A stretch of DNA of 64,000 nucleotides from Acholoe squamosa. Lineage: Eukaryota; Annelida; Polychaeta; Phyllodocida; Polynoidae. A program made the translations under genes and the position numbers. Shown here one piece after another: positions 37,076 to 48,222 of this stretch. How positions within the stretch are numbered: the first letter of the stretch is position 1; each line of letters starts with the position of its first letter. Location of the stretch: positions 19,819,174 to 19,883,173 of the forward strand of contig OX439042.1 of NCBI GenBank assembly GCA_949317995.1, given 5' to 3'. A model generated the notes under the pieces. The model saw nothing but the letters and a program-made list of their open reading frames with translations. It made no database searches and was not told the origin of the DNA.

Positions 37076-37773
37076 TTAACCCTTCAAGGGCCTCTAATGC
37101 ATTAATGCATCATGTCCATTGGACATCATGATGCACCAATGTATGAAGTGCATATTAGGAGTACAAAGTGACATGTCATTGGTTAATTGGAGTCTTAGAA
37201 TGGAAAACAAGCAAGTCATTCCCATATTAGGAGCCCAGTCACATAGTATTGTTATATTTGGAGCAGTTACTGCTACAAATACACATGTTGCAGACTGGTA
37301 ATACCTACACAGCCGTTGTTCTGTTTACTGGTGTCTATTTTTACACATCCCAGGTCACTTCAGGTACATACAGAGTGATTGGTGGTTTTGGGTTTTAGGT
37401 ATTTAACACAAAGCGATCCTGGATAGTCATTGGTAGGTGTCACACACTGCTATTTTACAGGCTGGGTTTATATGTATACATGTTTATTTTAGTAATTGTT
37501 AATGTGGGTTAGAGTTTTAGCACAAGGTGATCCTGGACAGTCAGCAGTACCGGGGTAGGCATCGCACACTGCTATGTACAGGCTGGTTCTATATTTTAGT
37601 GGTTGGTAAGGTGGGATTATTAGAGTCTGCATGCTCTCCAACACTTAATTGGAGCATTATGCCGACCCTTTTGCAGTGTGTGTATCAACTCATATGGTCG
37701 TCATGATGCATGAATGTAGCATCATGATGACCGATGGGCATGATGCATTAATGCATTAGTGGTCCTTCAAGGG
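37076..37773. mobile_element. piggyBac-like element, copy 3 (long inverted repeats)
   Basis: TTAA at 37076-37079 precedes CCCTTCAAGGGCC. The right end ...GGTCCTTCAAGGG mirrors it, and similarity extends about 55 bp through TAATGCATTAATGCATCATG. TTAA is not preserved on the right (ATGTAA). Inside, a module with TGATCCTGGA and CACACTGCTAT is duplicated (about 37412-37470 and 37525-37590). There is no transposase frame. Confidence 0.6.
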
Positions 37774-39475
37774 ATGTAATGGTTGGTGAGTTGGGATGTA
37801 GTGGTTCAGGTTGGTGAGTTGATGCATTTGATGCATGGCCATCAAAAATTATATGATGCCAAACTATAGTCCATCCCTGATTACTTGTCACTTGTACATA
37901 TAATAACTGCAACCTATAGTCCAAACTTAACACATGTAAACAGATTCTTTTCACTTGGACTATGGGCAGAAGGAGGGGTCAGCTAGTGCTGGAGGAATGG
38001 ATAGGCTTGTAGCTTACTGCCGGTGGGGGACCCATTCATATTTTTGAGATACAGAACCTTTAATATTATATAGGATTATGCAGTAATTTGTCACATTATT
38101 CCCCATATTCATATCCAAAAGTTGACAGATTTTTTCATAACTTCCTGAGCACTTAGATTATAAACATATCTTTGTAATGAATGAAGTATCAACATATAGT
38201 CCAAGTGGTAACACATTTGACTCTATATCAAGAGATCTTGGGTTCTATTTTATGCCAGGGAATGTAAGAACATCTGTGAGCCAGCAAGCAGAAATGAGGG
38301 TTCCTGCAGGATTTAGTACCTGTTTTAGCCACCAGGGGGCACTACTATGGGCTAGAATAGGAAAAATATGCCTAAAACTGCTATAGGCTACTTTTTTATG
38401 GACAATCCAATGATTTTTTTATAAAACATTCTATTTTGGGGGGAAAGGGTCCATATTTGGCATTAAAAAGAATGTTTTTGGGCCAAAATAGGCATTTTTG
38501 TTGATTTCTGTTGCCATAGAAACATTATTTTCATTCTAAATAAGAAAATCGATGATCCCATTTGAAGGAACATTTCATAAGGTCCACTATGGTGTAAACA
38601 GAATGAAAATACCATTTCTACATTGAAAGTTATGGGCAAAAGAATGAAAATTTATGCTTATTTAGCTAATTAGCATAAATTATGCTAATTACAGATGTAC
38701 CTCATGACCAATGGGACTTATGGCTTATTGACATTCACAAAATGGTCATACCTACCCATATTTAGCAAGTCATTCCTCCAAAATCTTCTCATGCAATATA
38801 TCACTGTAAAGCTAGTGATCTGAATTTTAAAGTTGACTTCTAGCATGGAGCACCCTTTCTCCTTGCCTCTACACATCTATACAAATATTTTCGGAACATT
38901 TCGATTTTCTTTTTTTTAATTTGGCTACCATAAAACGTTTTTTAATGTTTGTCAACATTTTTTCATCATCCAATTGATGTTTCTGGGACAAACCCCCTAT
39001 CTATCAAACGGTTTTTACTAACCCTGTTATTAAGCTATACTATCATAGAATGTGTTTGTCTGAAATATAGACAGATTGCAACCCCTCTCTTCCCTCTCCT
39101 GCAAAACTTGAAATATGCAGATACAACCTTGTTGCACTGAGGCAACGACATATGGATGAAAATCAATATGAAAAGCAAATGCTGTCATTCACTGTTAGTA
39201 TCAATGACACACAAAAACAATCTATTATCCAATAATTTGTAATACACTAATGAGGTTTATTATATAGAAGTCATTCTACCCAATTTACAAATTGATATTC
39301 ATGTAGTAGATTAATTTGTTATCATTCCATAATAAAACTGATTTAAACTAAAACTTTACTAAAAATATTATTTAGATGACTTGTTTTAAGATAAGTGGAA
39401 TTTTTATCAGTGGTCTCATGCATTGGTCATTTGAATTTGTGTAGAAAAGTAATTTTTGTTTAATTTAAATTTATT
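37774..39475. other. No gene; SINE remnant inside
   Basis: Apart from the tRNA-like segment at 38194-38260, the region is AT-rich with no supported gene. Confidence 0.45.
38194..38260 (+). repeat. tRNA-derived SINE head
   Basis: TAGTCCAAGTGGTAACACA fits an A box and D arm. AAGAGATCTTGGGTTCTATT fits the anticodon 3' side and B box, but the B box is damaged relative to GGTTCRANNCC. The following 120 bp may be the SINE body. Confidence 0.45.
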
Positions 39476-39480
39476 TTGAA

Positions 39481-39555
39481 TACTTTGCAAATTTTGAGGG
39501 GCCCAGATAAACTTCCTTTATAATTGAGGCTGGTGCCCCTTTTCCTATGCCCCTG
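39481..39555. repeat. Fragment related to the hAT-like MITE at 26488-26820
   Basis: Shares GAGGGGCCCAGA, CCTTTATAATTGAGG and CCCCTTTTCCTATGCCCC with the right half of the 26.5-kb copy, in the same order. Confidence 0.5.
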
Positions 39556-39943
39556 ATTCATGTTCCACTTGAAATAACTACTACCCACACATTCACTTTA
39601 ACTCACGGGCATGTAATTTTGTTTTCTTTATGCAGGTAGTCAATTGCAACACAGGAGCTTGATGAAATCTGCTAGATAGCACATATTAAGAGAGGTACTC
39701 CAGAGAAGAGGGCTGGCTGAAAAACAGCACAGTGGTGCCACCCATATGATATTTTTATTGCTGTCATAGATTTTCTGTCAGAAATAAGATACATTAAGTA
39801 TGGCTATTTAGGGAAACCAAACTTTGAGAGGCTTGCATTGTTGATTCCTGGATTCATCATGCCTTTTTTGGTAGATTTGAATAAAAAGATTCAGACATGC
39901 AGTCTTGAATTCTAAACAAAAGAAAATGTAGTTACAATGCCCT

Positions 39944-40245
39944 GTCTATAAGGTGCACCCCACATTTAAGGCACACCCAGACCTTTCTAATATGATAAAA
40001 GGATATGTAAATGTTGTATATTTTATTCTAATCAATGGATCTTCAAAATTCAAGAACCAATAGCCATCCCAGTGCTTCCTTCACCCACCTTTACCACTGA
40101 ATGTGGATGGGGGAATATTGCAGAGACTTTGGGGGAAAATTTACTCCCAGAGAGAAAATGTACTCCCAGTTTTGCTGCATCTAGAAGATGCACCAAAGGG
40201 CAATTCTTGCATATAAGACATGCCATATACATGGTGTATTACAGT
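39944..40245. mobile_element. Decayed relative of the TATAAGGCGC element
   Basis: TCTATAAGGTGCACCCCAC and TTAAGGCACACCCAGACC at the left, and AGATGCACC...GCATATAAGACATGCC at the right, form a weak inverted pair. CAGACCTTTCTAATAT matches the interior of the intact element at 57158-57449. Confidence 0.4.
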
Positions 40246-40921
40246 ATAATATTGCAAAGGCATTTTATGCTATGTTCCTGCCCCCTGGTGGCCAAGACTA
40301 GAACTTCAAATCCTCTATGTAAAATGTATGGTAGTAATAGCAGTGTAGATGTAAGGGTAAATGGTTTTCCATGTTAAAAATCAATTATCAAATTGAGATC
40401 ACACCTTTCAGTGTTATATTGCATAAGAAAATACTCCTTATAGTTTGAGAGAAATAGCTTGCTAGATATGAACTCATGAGTATTTATAACCATATCCCCA
40501 ATCTCAATATGTTCTAGCTCTATTTGGCCTTGAAATACATCCATTTATTTCATTATAACTTCTGATGTAAGAATGGTATGTTCTTTCTGCCTTCACCATA
40601 CTAAACCATGGAACTTTCCCTCAAATGGGTTCCTTGATTTTCTTTTGCTCCTTTGTGCTCCCTTGTGCTCCCTTGTGGCAAAATTAGGAAATAAATCTAG
40701 CACGGGCTAGGTACCAATCCTGTTTACCTGAGACTATATGTGTGATGAAAAACCTGAATATTTTCATTGCGGTGGAGCTTACTCTATTCAATATGCTGAT
40801 GCTGTCTTTTTTAAGGTAGATGGCTCTAATGCCAATCATGTTCTCTGTGCAGGTTTCTGCACATGTGTACTTCTCTTTGGCTAGTGAACGACTATACAAA
40901 ATCATAGCAGGCCCATGAAGC

Positions 40922-40985
40922 TGAGGTGAACTCTCAACCTTCTGTGTCTACACCAGGCACACTAACTAGTTAGGCCACAAAGCCA
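40922..40985 (-). repeat. tRNA-derived SINE head, minus strand
   Basis: Minus-strand reading gives TTTGTGGCCTAACTAGTTAG as an A-box/D-arm and GAAGGTTGAGAGTTCACCTC as a B-box/T-arm, about 35 bases apart. The layout is tRNA-like, but the stems are imperfect. Confidence 0.45.
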
Positions 40986-41646
40986 GCTGGCTGTGTGGGG
41001 GTTTATGAGCAGTATTTAGCCTGCATGATGTAATTCTATTATTTTCAGGAGATTTTCAATGTGGAAAAACAATTCAAAAGTGCGTGGGACCACATGATGG
41101 TAATATATTTTCTGGGTGCAGAAAGTTGATGAAAATATTCTGGAATGTAAGCCAAAAAATTAGCTACTCTTTAATGAGATTCCATGCAAATTATGGCAAA
41201 ACACTGTATAACCCTATGGTAGATTCATAGATAAATATCTCATAAACTAGCATGGGACCCTGTGCTAGTTTATAAGACTGCTTTCTTTGTACTATTGGAA
41301 AGAGAAAGTAATTACCAACATGGTAAAAATCTGGCGAAAATTTAGCTACTTTTAGCCTATGGGCGCCATCCACCTTCCCCATTTATTGCCCCCATTCTAG
41401 ATGTATTTATTACCCAAATAAAGGCTCAAATCAAAATATAAGTCAATGTGTCTAGTTTTGTGTGAATCTCAATATTGCTCAGAATCTATCAATCAAAATG
41501 ATGGCATATCAAGGCTAGATCTACATCAAAGACAAATACAATGAGGAAATTCTCATCATAGGAATACAAACTATCGATTTCAAATCTTAAATTGAGGTTA
41601 GAAGTGGGGGTTATTTGCAAAAGTATTTTCAATATTCCCGTGATAT

Positions 41647-41792
41647 CACGTGAATTTACTGTCATTTCACGTGATCCCGTGATATCACGTGAATTTCTGC
41701 TCACAGAATCCCGTGAATTCACGTGTAAAATTTACGGGAATTCACGGGAACGACACCAGTTCAACATGTGATTTTACTGGTGAATTCACGTG
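41647..41792. promoter_or_regulatory. Cluster of five CACGTG palindromes
   Basis: CACGTG occurs at 41647, 41668, 41686, 41720 and 41787, mostly within TCACGTGAATT or TATCACGTGA. CCCGTGAA and GGGAATTCACGGGA half-forms lie between. CACGTG is the core of E-box sites for bHLH-zip factors. The cluster may equally be a palindromic repeat, so function is inferred only. Confidence 0.35.
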
Positions 41793-42895
41793 AATTTGTT
41801 TCAAGGGATAACTTATAGTACACATATATTTCCTGATCATACAGTCTATATGCCGACATGTATCTATACTCATTGATGTGACACACGAGACTCATCAGCG
41901 ACCATTCAATCAACTCGGTGGTCACGCTTCTACAGGGTAATCTCCCCGCCCATGTCCCATCCACCAGGGTCATGGCTTATGTCAAGGCACTATATAGATC
42001 ATATAAGTTTTCTAACCCACGTGGCAGCTATTTACTTTAATACTCTAAACTGCTTGTGTCAAGCCACCATAGAGCTGTATAGACTTATTTCTATAGAGAT
42101 TTATTTAGTTTTATTTGATAGAATCATAACATTGTCAGTCTTACTCTATCTTCATATTTTCAAGTAGCACGTGTGAAACTAAAAAAACATCCATTGATAA
42201 ATTGTGCGATAAATCTTGATCGATGGAACGCATCGACGATGTCGTGTCTTTACGTCATGGCATCATATATATCAACACTTACGGCTCAACTTTGTCGGTT
42301 CTGGCCAAAATAAAAGTTATTTATCATTTCATGTCAGATTTATCATAAATTTACCATCACCTAGCCCTACTCACTCCATCTTGTGCCTAACCAGACGTCC
42401 ACACACATGTAGACTGGGGTCCGCCCCTCCCCGCCTTATGGACAGACAGGGGACACGGTCTGATAACCTTAATGGTGCCATCCTTCCATGTCTACAGGTT
42501 TTCATACTTGTCAAGTTACTGAAGGAGCTCCTCAGCTCAGGAGCAGCATGCAAAAGAAGGAGGGGGTGGGTGGGAAGGCCCACTATATGAACCTATATAT
42601 AAAAGTATATTTATGCCTCTTTATATGTATGCCTGAACAGGAAGTATATTAACATATTCGAACTGATATCAACATAGACAAGGACTACCAATATGATTAA
42701 TTTAATTAATGTATCATACATGACGGGGGACTCAAATCTCGTGGAGTAAACGTGCCCATTCTGCCAATTTGCTTCAATCCCAATGTGTATAAATGGTGAA
42801 ACGCATTTGGTGCACTATAAAAAATAACTGTTGAATCTACCAAGGATCCTTGTAAATCTGAAGATGGCAGTACAATGGTACATGTACAAGACCTT

Positions 42896-43608
42896 GATGG
42901 GGGGTCCCCATGTCACATGTCGATTTTAAGAAATGCCCATGTCCCATGTCACTAAGCAAAAACCCATGTCACTAGTGTCACTAACAGAGCTAATCTTATT
43001 ATTATTAAAGTACAAACAAATGATTCGAGGACTGGGTTGGGGTAGCTTATTAAACTTTGAAATTGGCGAAAATAATACAATCAAAGTGCAGACATGCGAA
43101 ATGACATGTTGAAAGAAAATGTATTTTATTGGAACAAGACAGTGGTCTATGAATTCGAAGATATGGGGTCGGGGGTGCATTCTGAAGCTTTCTGAGTATA
43201 ACTGACACCTTCTCTAGGCCCTATTTTTCATGTCACTAAGCCCTATGTCATGTCAAATTTAAGAAATGGCCCTGTCACATGTCACTAGCATGGCCATGTC
43301 CCATGTCGATTTTAAGAAAATGGCCATGTCACCATGTCGATTTTAAGAAATGGCCAGTCACTGTGTCGATTTTAGAGGTCTAGGGCCACTAAATTCGACA
43401 TGGTGACTTGGCCATTTCTTAAAATCGACATGTGACATGGGCCTTAGTGACATGAGGCAAAACAATTAGTGACATGACATAGGTGCTTTCTTAAATTCGA
43501 CATGGGACATGATAGGCTCTTAGAGGTGACATGGGATGTGGGGATTAAACTGACAAGTGCCATGGCCATTTTTTAAAATTGACATGTGACATGGGGGACC
43601 CCCCATCC
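42896..43608. mobile_element. Inverted-repeat element with CATGTCGATTTTAAG modules
   Basis: The left end GATGGGGGGTCCCC, then ATGTCACATGTC and TTTTAAGAAATG, is inverted at the right end (...TTTTTTAAAATTGACATG, GGGGGGACCCCCCATC). Modules of CATGTCGATTTTAAGAAATG and CACTAAGC are repeated directly in the left half and inverted in the right half. A 38-bp direct duplication ending in CATATCTCGAAGGAAT follows at 43600-43670. A related fragment is at 53820-54065. Confidence 0.6.
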
Positions 43609-43833
43609 ACACCCCCATATCTCGAAGGAATGGGGGACCCCCATCCACACCCCCATATCTCGAAGGAATTTCTGTGAAAATAACCCAGGGAAAATAATGA
43701 CGGAACTTTGGGACGAGAATGCGCCGTTATTTTGATATTTTATTTACAGTGTGAATCATGTATTTCTACAAGACACTACTGTTCCTCAATGTTTCTTATG
43801 ATAAATAAATCATATTTCCTTTCTTTGTCTATA

Positions 43834-43989
<156 letters not shown>

Positions 43990-44037
43990 ACCAATGCCTG
44001 GGCCATGGGAAAAGTACTTATGTCTGGATCGTTTAGG

Positions 44038-44330
44038 GACTAGCCCTGTCGGATCTGGTCAAAACATTACCCCCTGACCACTCCTCCTGGGTCTACCTTG
44101 GGCTCTCCAGGGACCAGACTTGTCCCCATCTCACCATCACCAAGCTTACTACCACCTGTCGCCGCCATGCTAAATCATCATGACACGACCCCACGTGTGA
44201 CCCCTGTCATGACCTCTGACCCTTCTGACCCCTGACCACCACGTGGCCGGCGCCGCCCAGCTCCACAAGAAGTGACAAGTTATGACGGCGGAATGTCTTT
44301 TGCCCGAGTACTGAATTCCACACAGGAGGG
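44038..44330 (+). other. G+C-richer island with a short open segment
   Basis: After a TTTAG acceptor-like end, one plus frame reads LSDLVKTLPPDHSSWVYLGL and continues to TGA near 44180. The family is not recognised and no partner exon was found. It may be non-coding. Confidence 0.15.
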
Positions 44331-44514
44331 GTGGTAATCAGGCAGTGTCTTCTAATCTATCTACCTGACGTGGTAGAGGTGGGCGGGGCTGTAGTGCTAC
44401 AGAGGTATGGAGACAAGGTGATGAGCACTGCTTTGATAAGCAGCAGAAAAGCACCAGGCTGCGTTCCATATCGCTGATCATAATGCAGCGGTTTGACGTA
44501 GCTATGTCATATAA

Positions 44515-44552
44515 TGACGTCACGACGTATCAGCCCTTAGGTAGTGACGTCA
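44515..44552. promoter_or_regulatory. Two perfect CRE palindromes 30 bp apart
   Basis: TGACGTCA at 44515-44522 and 44545-44552. The 30-bp spacing is close to three helical turns. CREs bind CREB/ATF bZIP factors. No gene start is evident next to them. Confidence 0.3.
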
Positions 44553-44700
44553 CAAACGTCCTGAACAAACATGACTGTAGGGAGGAAAGGTGTGTCCGTA
44601 AGTAGGCCGGGGGTTAATGGGGGAGATTGGGAAGACGTCGCCTCTTCTGCATGTAAAGCAATGGTAGTGCGAGCATGTGAACTTTTGCTCTTCCGACCTA

Positions 44701-44706
<6 letters not shown>

Positions 44707-44760
<54 letters not shown>
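44707..44760. repeat. (AT)n microsatellite
   Basis: About 26 AT dinucleotides without interruption. Confidence 0.95.
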
Positions 44761-44762
<2 letters not shown>

Positions 44763-44939
44763 GGCATGCTTACAACCCATTCAATCAATCCGATTATATC
44801 AAGCATACAGGATTTAATTTTGTTACATTTAATCTTGTAATTATATATGATCTAATCATTAGATCATACATAGCAAGATTTCTCTTGCAATACAGGATTG
44901 GGATAGATTGATTTGGGGAACACTGGACAATTTGCATCT

Positions 44940-45021
44940 ACCTCGTATGTAAGGCGCACCCCTGGGCGCACCCTAAGTTCATGCCAAATTTTCGTAATCT
45001 TAGTACTGTTCGTCACCATTA
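44940..45021. mobile_element. Left part of a TATAAGGCGC-type element split by a retroelement
   Basis: CGTATGTAAGGCGCACCCC and GGGCGCACCCTAAG here pair with AGTGCGCCCTCATGTATAAG at about 46160-46190, on the far side of the LTR element. The host repeat was apparently interrupted by that insertion. Confidence 0.4.
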
Positions 45022-45025
45022 GCTA

Positions 45026-46128
45026 TGTAGAGGTACGTTATGATAAACCATAGTAAGGGGTACCGTCTGGCGTGGCGGGTGAGTCCAGTCGTTGGGTGTT
45101 TCTCAGGTTCTGGATAGGTGGCAGCACTGATCCGGGCCTGTGGGGACATCTGACGACGAACACCTAGGTCCGTATATAAGGGCCGGGACTCAGCCGCTAC
45201 GTCAGAGGCCCTCCTGGCCTCTGATCATGTAATATCTTCATCCATTAGCTGCCCTTGTACCATCTTCCGGGTAGCCGTGAGTGTTTCATGTAATAAATCA
45301 TCCGTTGGCATACACTTGAATTACCGCCTTACTCCTTCTTTCCTGATCAGTAAGGCCCGAACCACCAAATTCGTAAGACTAAACCATTACATTGGTGTCG
45401 TGACCGTGATTAGATAGTATGGTTACATTGAAAGTCTTTCTCAAGACTATATAATCACTATGATAATAATAATTACAAACTCATTAGGATGTTATTATGT
45501 GGTTTAATTCATTACTTAACAGTTCCGTTACACATAACTGTTATTTTTCCACATATTCGAACAATATTGATTATCCTATTTGTTCATCCGTAACTATTAA
45601 TACTATCGGGTATATCAAAATATCTTTCAAATGATACTGTACATGATGTTAATGTTATATCTATGGTTATACCTCTATTATTAGGGTAAAGACATATCGT
45701 AATGTTATCCCTATATAATAACATAATAGTTATAACTCCTTCCTAAATGTCTGGGGGAGTAGTGTAGAGGTACGTTATTATAAACCATAGTAAGGGGTAC
45801 CGTCTGGCGTGGCGGGTGAGTCCAGTCGTTGGGTGTTCCTCAGGTTCCGGATAGGTGGCAGCACCGATCCGGGCCTGTGGGGACATCTGACGACGAACAC
45901 CTAGGTCCGTATATAAGGGCCAGGGCTCAGCCGCTACGTCAGAGGCCCTCCTGGCCTCTGATCATGTAATATCTTCATCCATTAGCTGCCCTTGTACCAT
46001 CTTCCGGGTAGCCGTGAGTGTTTCATGTAATAAATCATCCGTTGGCATACACTTGAATTACCGCTTTACTCCTTCTTTCCTGATCAGTAAGGCCCGAACC
46101 ACCGAATTCGTAAGACTAAACCATTACA
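45026..46128 (+). mobile_element. TRIM-like LTR retroelement, 1.1 kb, complete ends
   Basis: Two LTRs of exactly 366 bp (45026-45391 and 45763-46128) begin TGTAGAGG and end CCATTACA. The 4-bp duplication GCTA lies outside both (45022-45025 and 46129-46132). Directly after the left LTR is TTGGTGTCGTGACCG, a typical tRNA primer site starting TGG. Directly before the right LTR is CTGGGGGAGTAG, a polypurine tract. The interior is only 371 bp, AT-rich and non-coding, so the element depends on proteins from another element. I count about 8 differences between the LTRs, near 2 percent, so the insertion is not very recent. Confidence 0.9.
45173..45180 (+). promoter_or_regulatory. TATA box in left LTR
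   Basis: TATATAAG within the LTR, about 120 bp before the AATAAA at 45292-45297. The right LTR has the same box at about 45910. This is the usual U3/R arrangement. Confidence 0.6.
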
Positions 46129-46216
46129 GCTACAATCATTTATACTTAAACGTCCGCATGTCACAAGCTTAGTGCGCCCTCATGTATAAGGCTTATAATA
46201 AACCACGATATACATG

Positions 46217-46495
46217 TATGAGTGAGTAATGGTTGTTTAACGCCAAGCCGACAGCTAAGGTCATATTCATGGCAGAAAAAGTACATTAGACATCACGTCA
46301 CAAAGGAATACATGTGCCTGTGCCCGTGCATATGGACACCAGACATATGTAAGAAAGAGGGGACAGGAAAGAGGAGATTCAAGGAACGAATATGTGCCAG
46401 TGCCCGCGCATATGGACACCACCCACACTCAGAGAGGATAGAAAAGCAAGACATAGACCCCTTTTAAAGATGGCCTGGGGCTGGGGAGGCCCGGA
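46217..46495 (+). repeat. SINE-like repeat, family A, copy 4 (divergent)
   Basis: Starts GAGTGAGTAATGGTTG and TTTAACGCC, then CATATTCATGGCAGAAAA. It has two GTGCCCGNGCATATGGACAC blocks, so the middle module is duplicated, and ends GGGGCTGGGGAGGCCCGG. Confidence 0.6.
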
Positions 46496-46568
46496 TATAC
46501 ATGTATATATACATGAGGGACTATACTGTAGTTTACTCTGACATATTCAGTCACTACCAGGTGCCGTG

Positions 46569-46573
<5 letters not shown>

Positions 46574-46648
<75 letters not shown>
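46574..46648. repeat. (AT)n microsatellite
   Basis: About 37 AT dinucleotides without interruption. Confidence 0.95.
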
Positions 46649-46650
<2 letters not shown>

Positions 46651-48100
46651 TAGTCTGCGAATGTGATGCGTTGATAGACATCTCGGGAGTGTGGGGATTG
46701 TCCTGGTCAAGATCTCTGAGTGACCTCTGCCACCACCTTGCAGGAATTATTCATTAATATGATTATTAATCATATTTCTCCAAAATTGCAATAAAGCTGT
46801 CCGTGGATCTGTTGGGGGTCTGTGAGGGGTATGTGTGTGGTGTGGTGAGGTGACCATTCCGTGGTCAGTAGAGGCTGGCTCGGTGTCTACAGTAAGCTAT
46901 GGGTCACTCCTGGTCACAGCTGTGAGATGTTTTAATGTCACCAGGTCGTCACAAGGGCCCTTGTCATACAAAGCTCTAAGACAAACCATGTGTCCATCCC
47001 ATACCTGGCGTCCCCTGTTGTTGGACGTCTTGTGAGGGTGGCGTGACAAGGTATGACACACCCAGGAAGTCGTCACCACAGGGGCCTGTGACAAAGGTGG
47101 ACGTAATGACCTGTATGGTCAGTGTACGTGCAGGAGGAAAGAATAATCTGGTGCTGTATATGTGTGATCAGTGGTGCAGGAATACCCAAATACACCCAAA
47201 GACCATACACAGACTCGCACATAGGGTTTGGTAATCATAGTGGGCTATCACAGGTGGAGAGGATAAGAGGGGCTTTAGGTTCTAAAGTTGGGGTTTTCGT
47301 GTTTTGGGGATTCTCTAAAGGAAGCTCTAATACAATCCAACTCGGGTTTCCACCAGTTATGTTTTACCTCAATCCCATCTCCACTCGCTGTCCAACTATA
47401 TTAAACGAGGCAAGGGCTTTTGACACCACCTTTCTGACCTCTTGTCTGCTAGCCCTTAGCCGAGTTTCTTATGATTACCAAGTTTCAATTGCTATTTTGG
47501 CCTCTAGCAGATTACATGCACCACCAAAAAACTATTCCATTACACAGCATATGCCCTATCACACCCTTCAAAGACCCCATGAGTCATATTTCTATTTACA
47601 TGAAAATCTTTTGATAAATGATGAAGAAAACATTTCATGGGGAATGCTTTTCTTATATTTAGATTCCAAGAATTTGCATAGACCATCAAAACCTGTCATT
47701 TAGCCCTATTTCTGTTACAACTGAACCCCCAAAAATAAGTCATATAGTGAGACAAAAAGTAAGACAAAGCTATCCATGTAATAGAATTTACATTTAAGGT
47801 GTACTTTGATGGCTGTGACATGGTAATTACTGTTGGTTTTTTCCCTATGGAGAAATGCATGGGATTTAGGGCTCTTTTTACCCTAAATAAAAGGGTAATC
47901 AAACTGTCTTTAACCCCACTTATAGACAGATTTCAGATTTTTTAGAAGAGGAGGGCATAGAGTAGGTATTGGGGCAGTGCGTGCCATGTTTATCTGGGCA
48001 AATATCTTTTGATATAGTTGATTTTTAATTGTAATAAGGTCACATCACCTTGGCTACACTGTCTGTGATGTTAATTGTAGGATCAACAATGACTGTCTAT
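46649..48100. other. No gene supported
   Basis: The longest non-repeat open frame of the window (193 codons, 47122-47703, plus) begins with GTG, not ATG, and shows no motif I recognise. A G+C-richer patch at 46800-47060 is open on both strands. Confidence 0.35.
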
Positions 48101-48222
48101 GGATGGATGGATGGATGGTTGGTTGGATGGATGGATGGATGGATGGATGGGACTATGGTCGGGACTATGGTCGAGACTATGGTCGGGACTATGGTCGGGA
48201 CTATGGTCTGGACTATGGTCGG
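48101..48222 (+). repeat. (GGAT)n tract plus 12-bp minisatellite
   Basis: GGAT/TGGT tetramers to 48150, then six tandem copies of GGGACTATGGTC with single-base variants. Confidence 0.9.

Larger units (their letters stand above)
40246..42895. other. No gene supported
   Basis: No convincing exons. It contains a SINE remnant (40922-40985) and the CACGTG cluster at 41647-41792, listed separately. A patch at 42370-42585 is G+C-richer and open on both strands, without clear splice context. Confidence 0.4.

Noticed and set aside
47122-47703. 193-codon open frame on the plus strand
   Set aside because: It needs a GTG start, its first in-frame ATG is far inside, and its composition shows no domain. 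About one such frame per several hundred kb is expected by chance.
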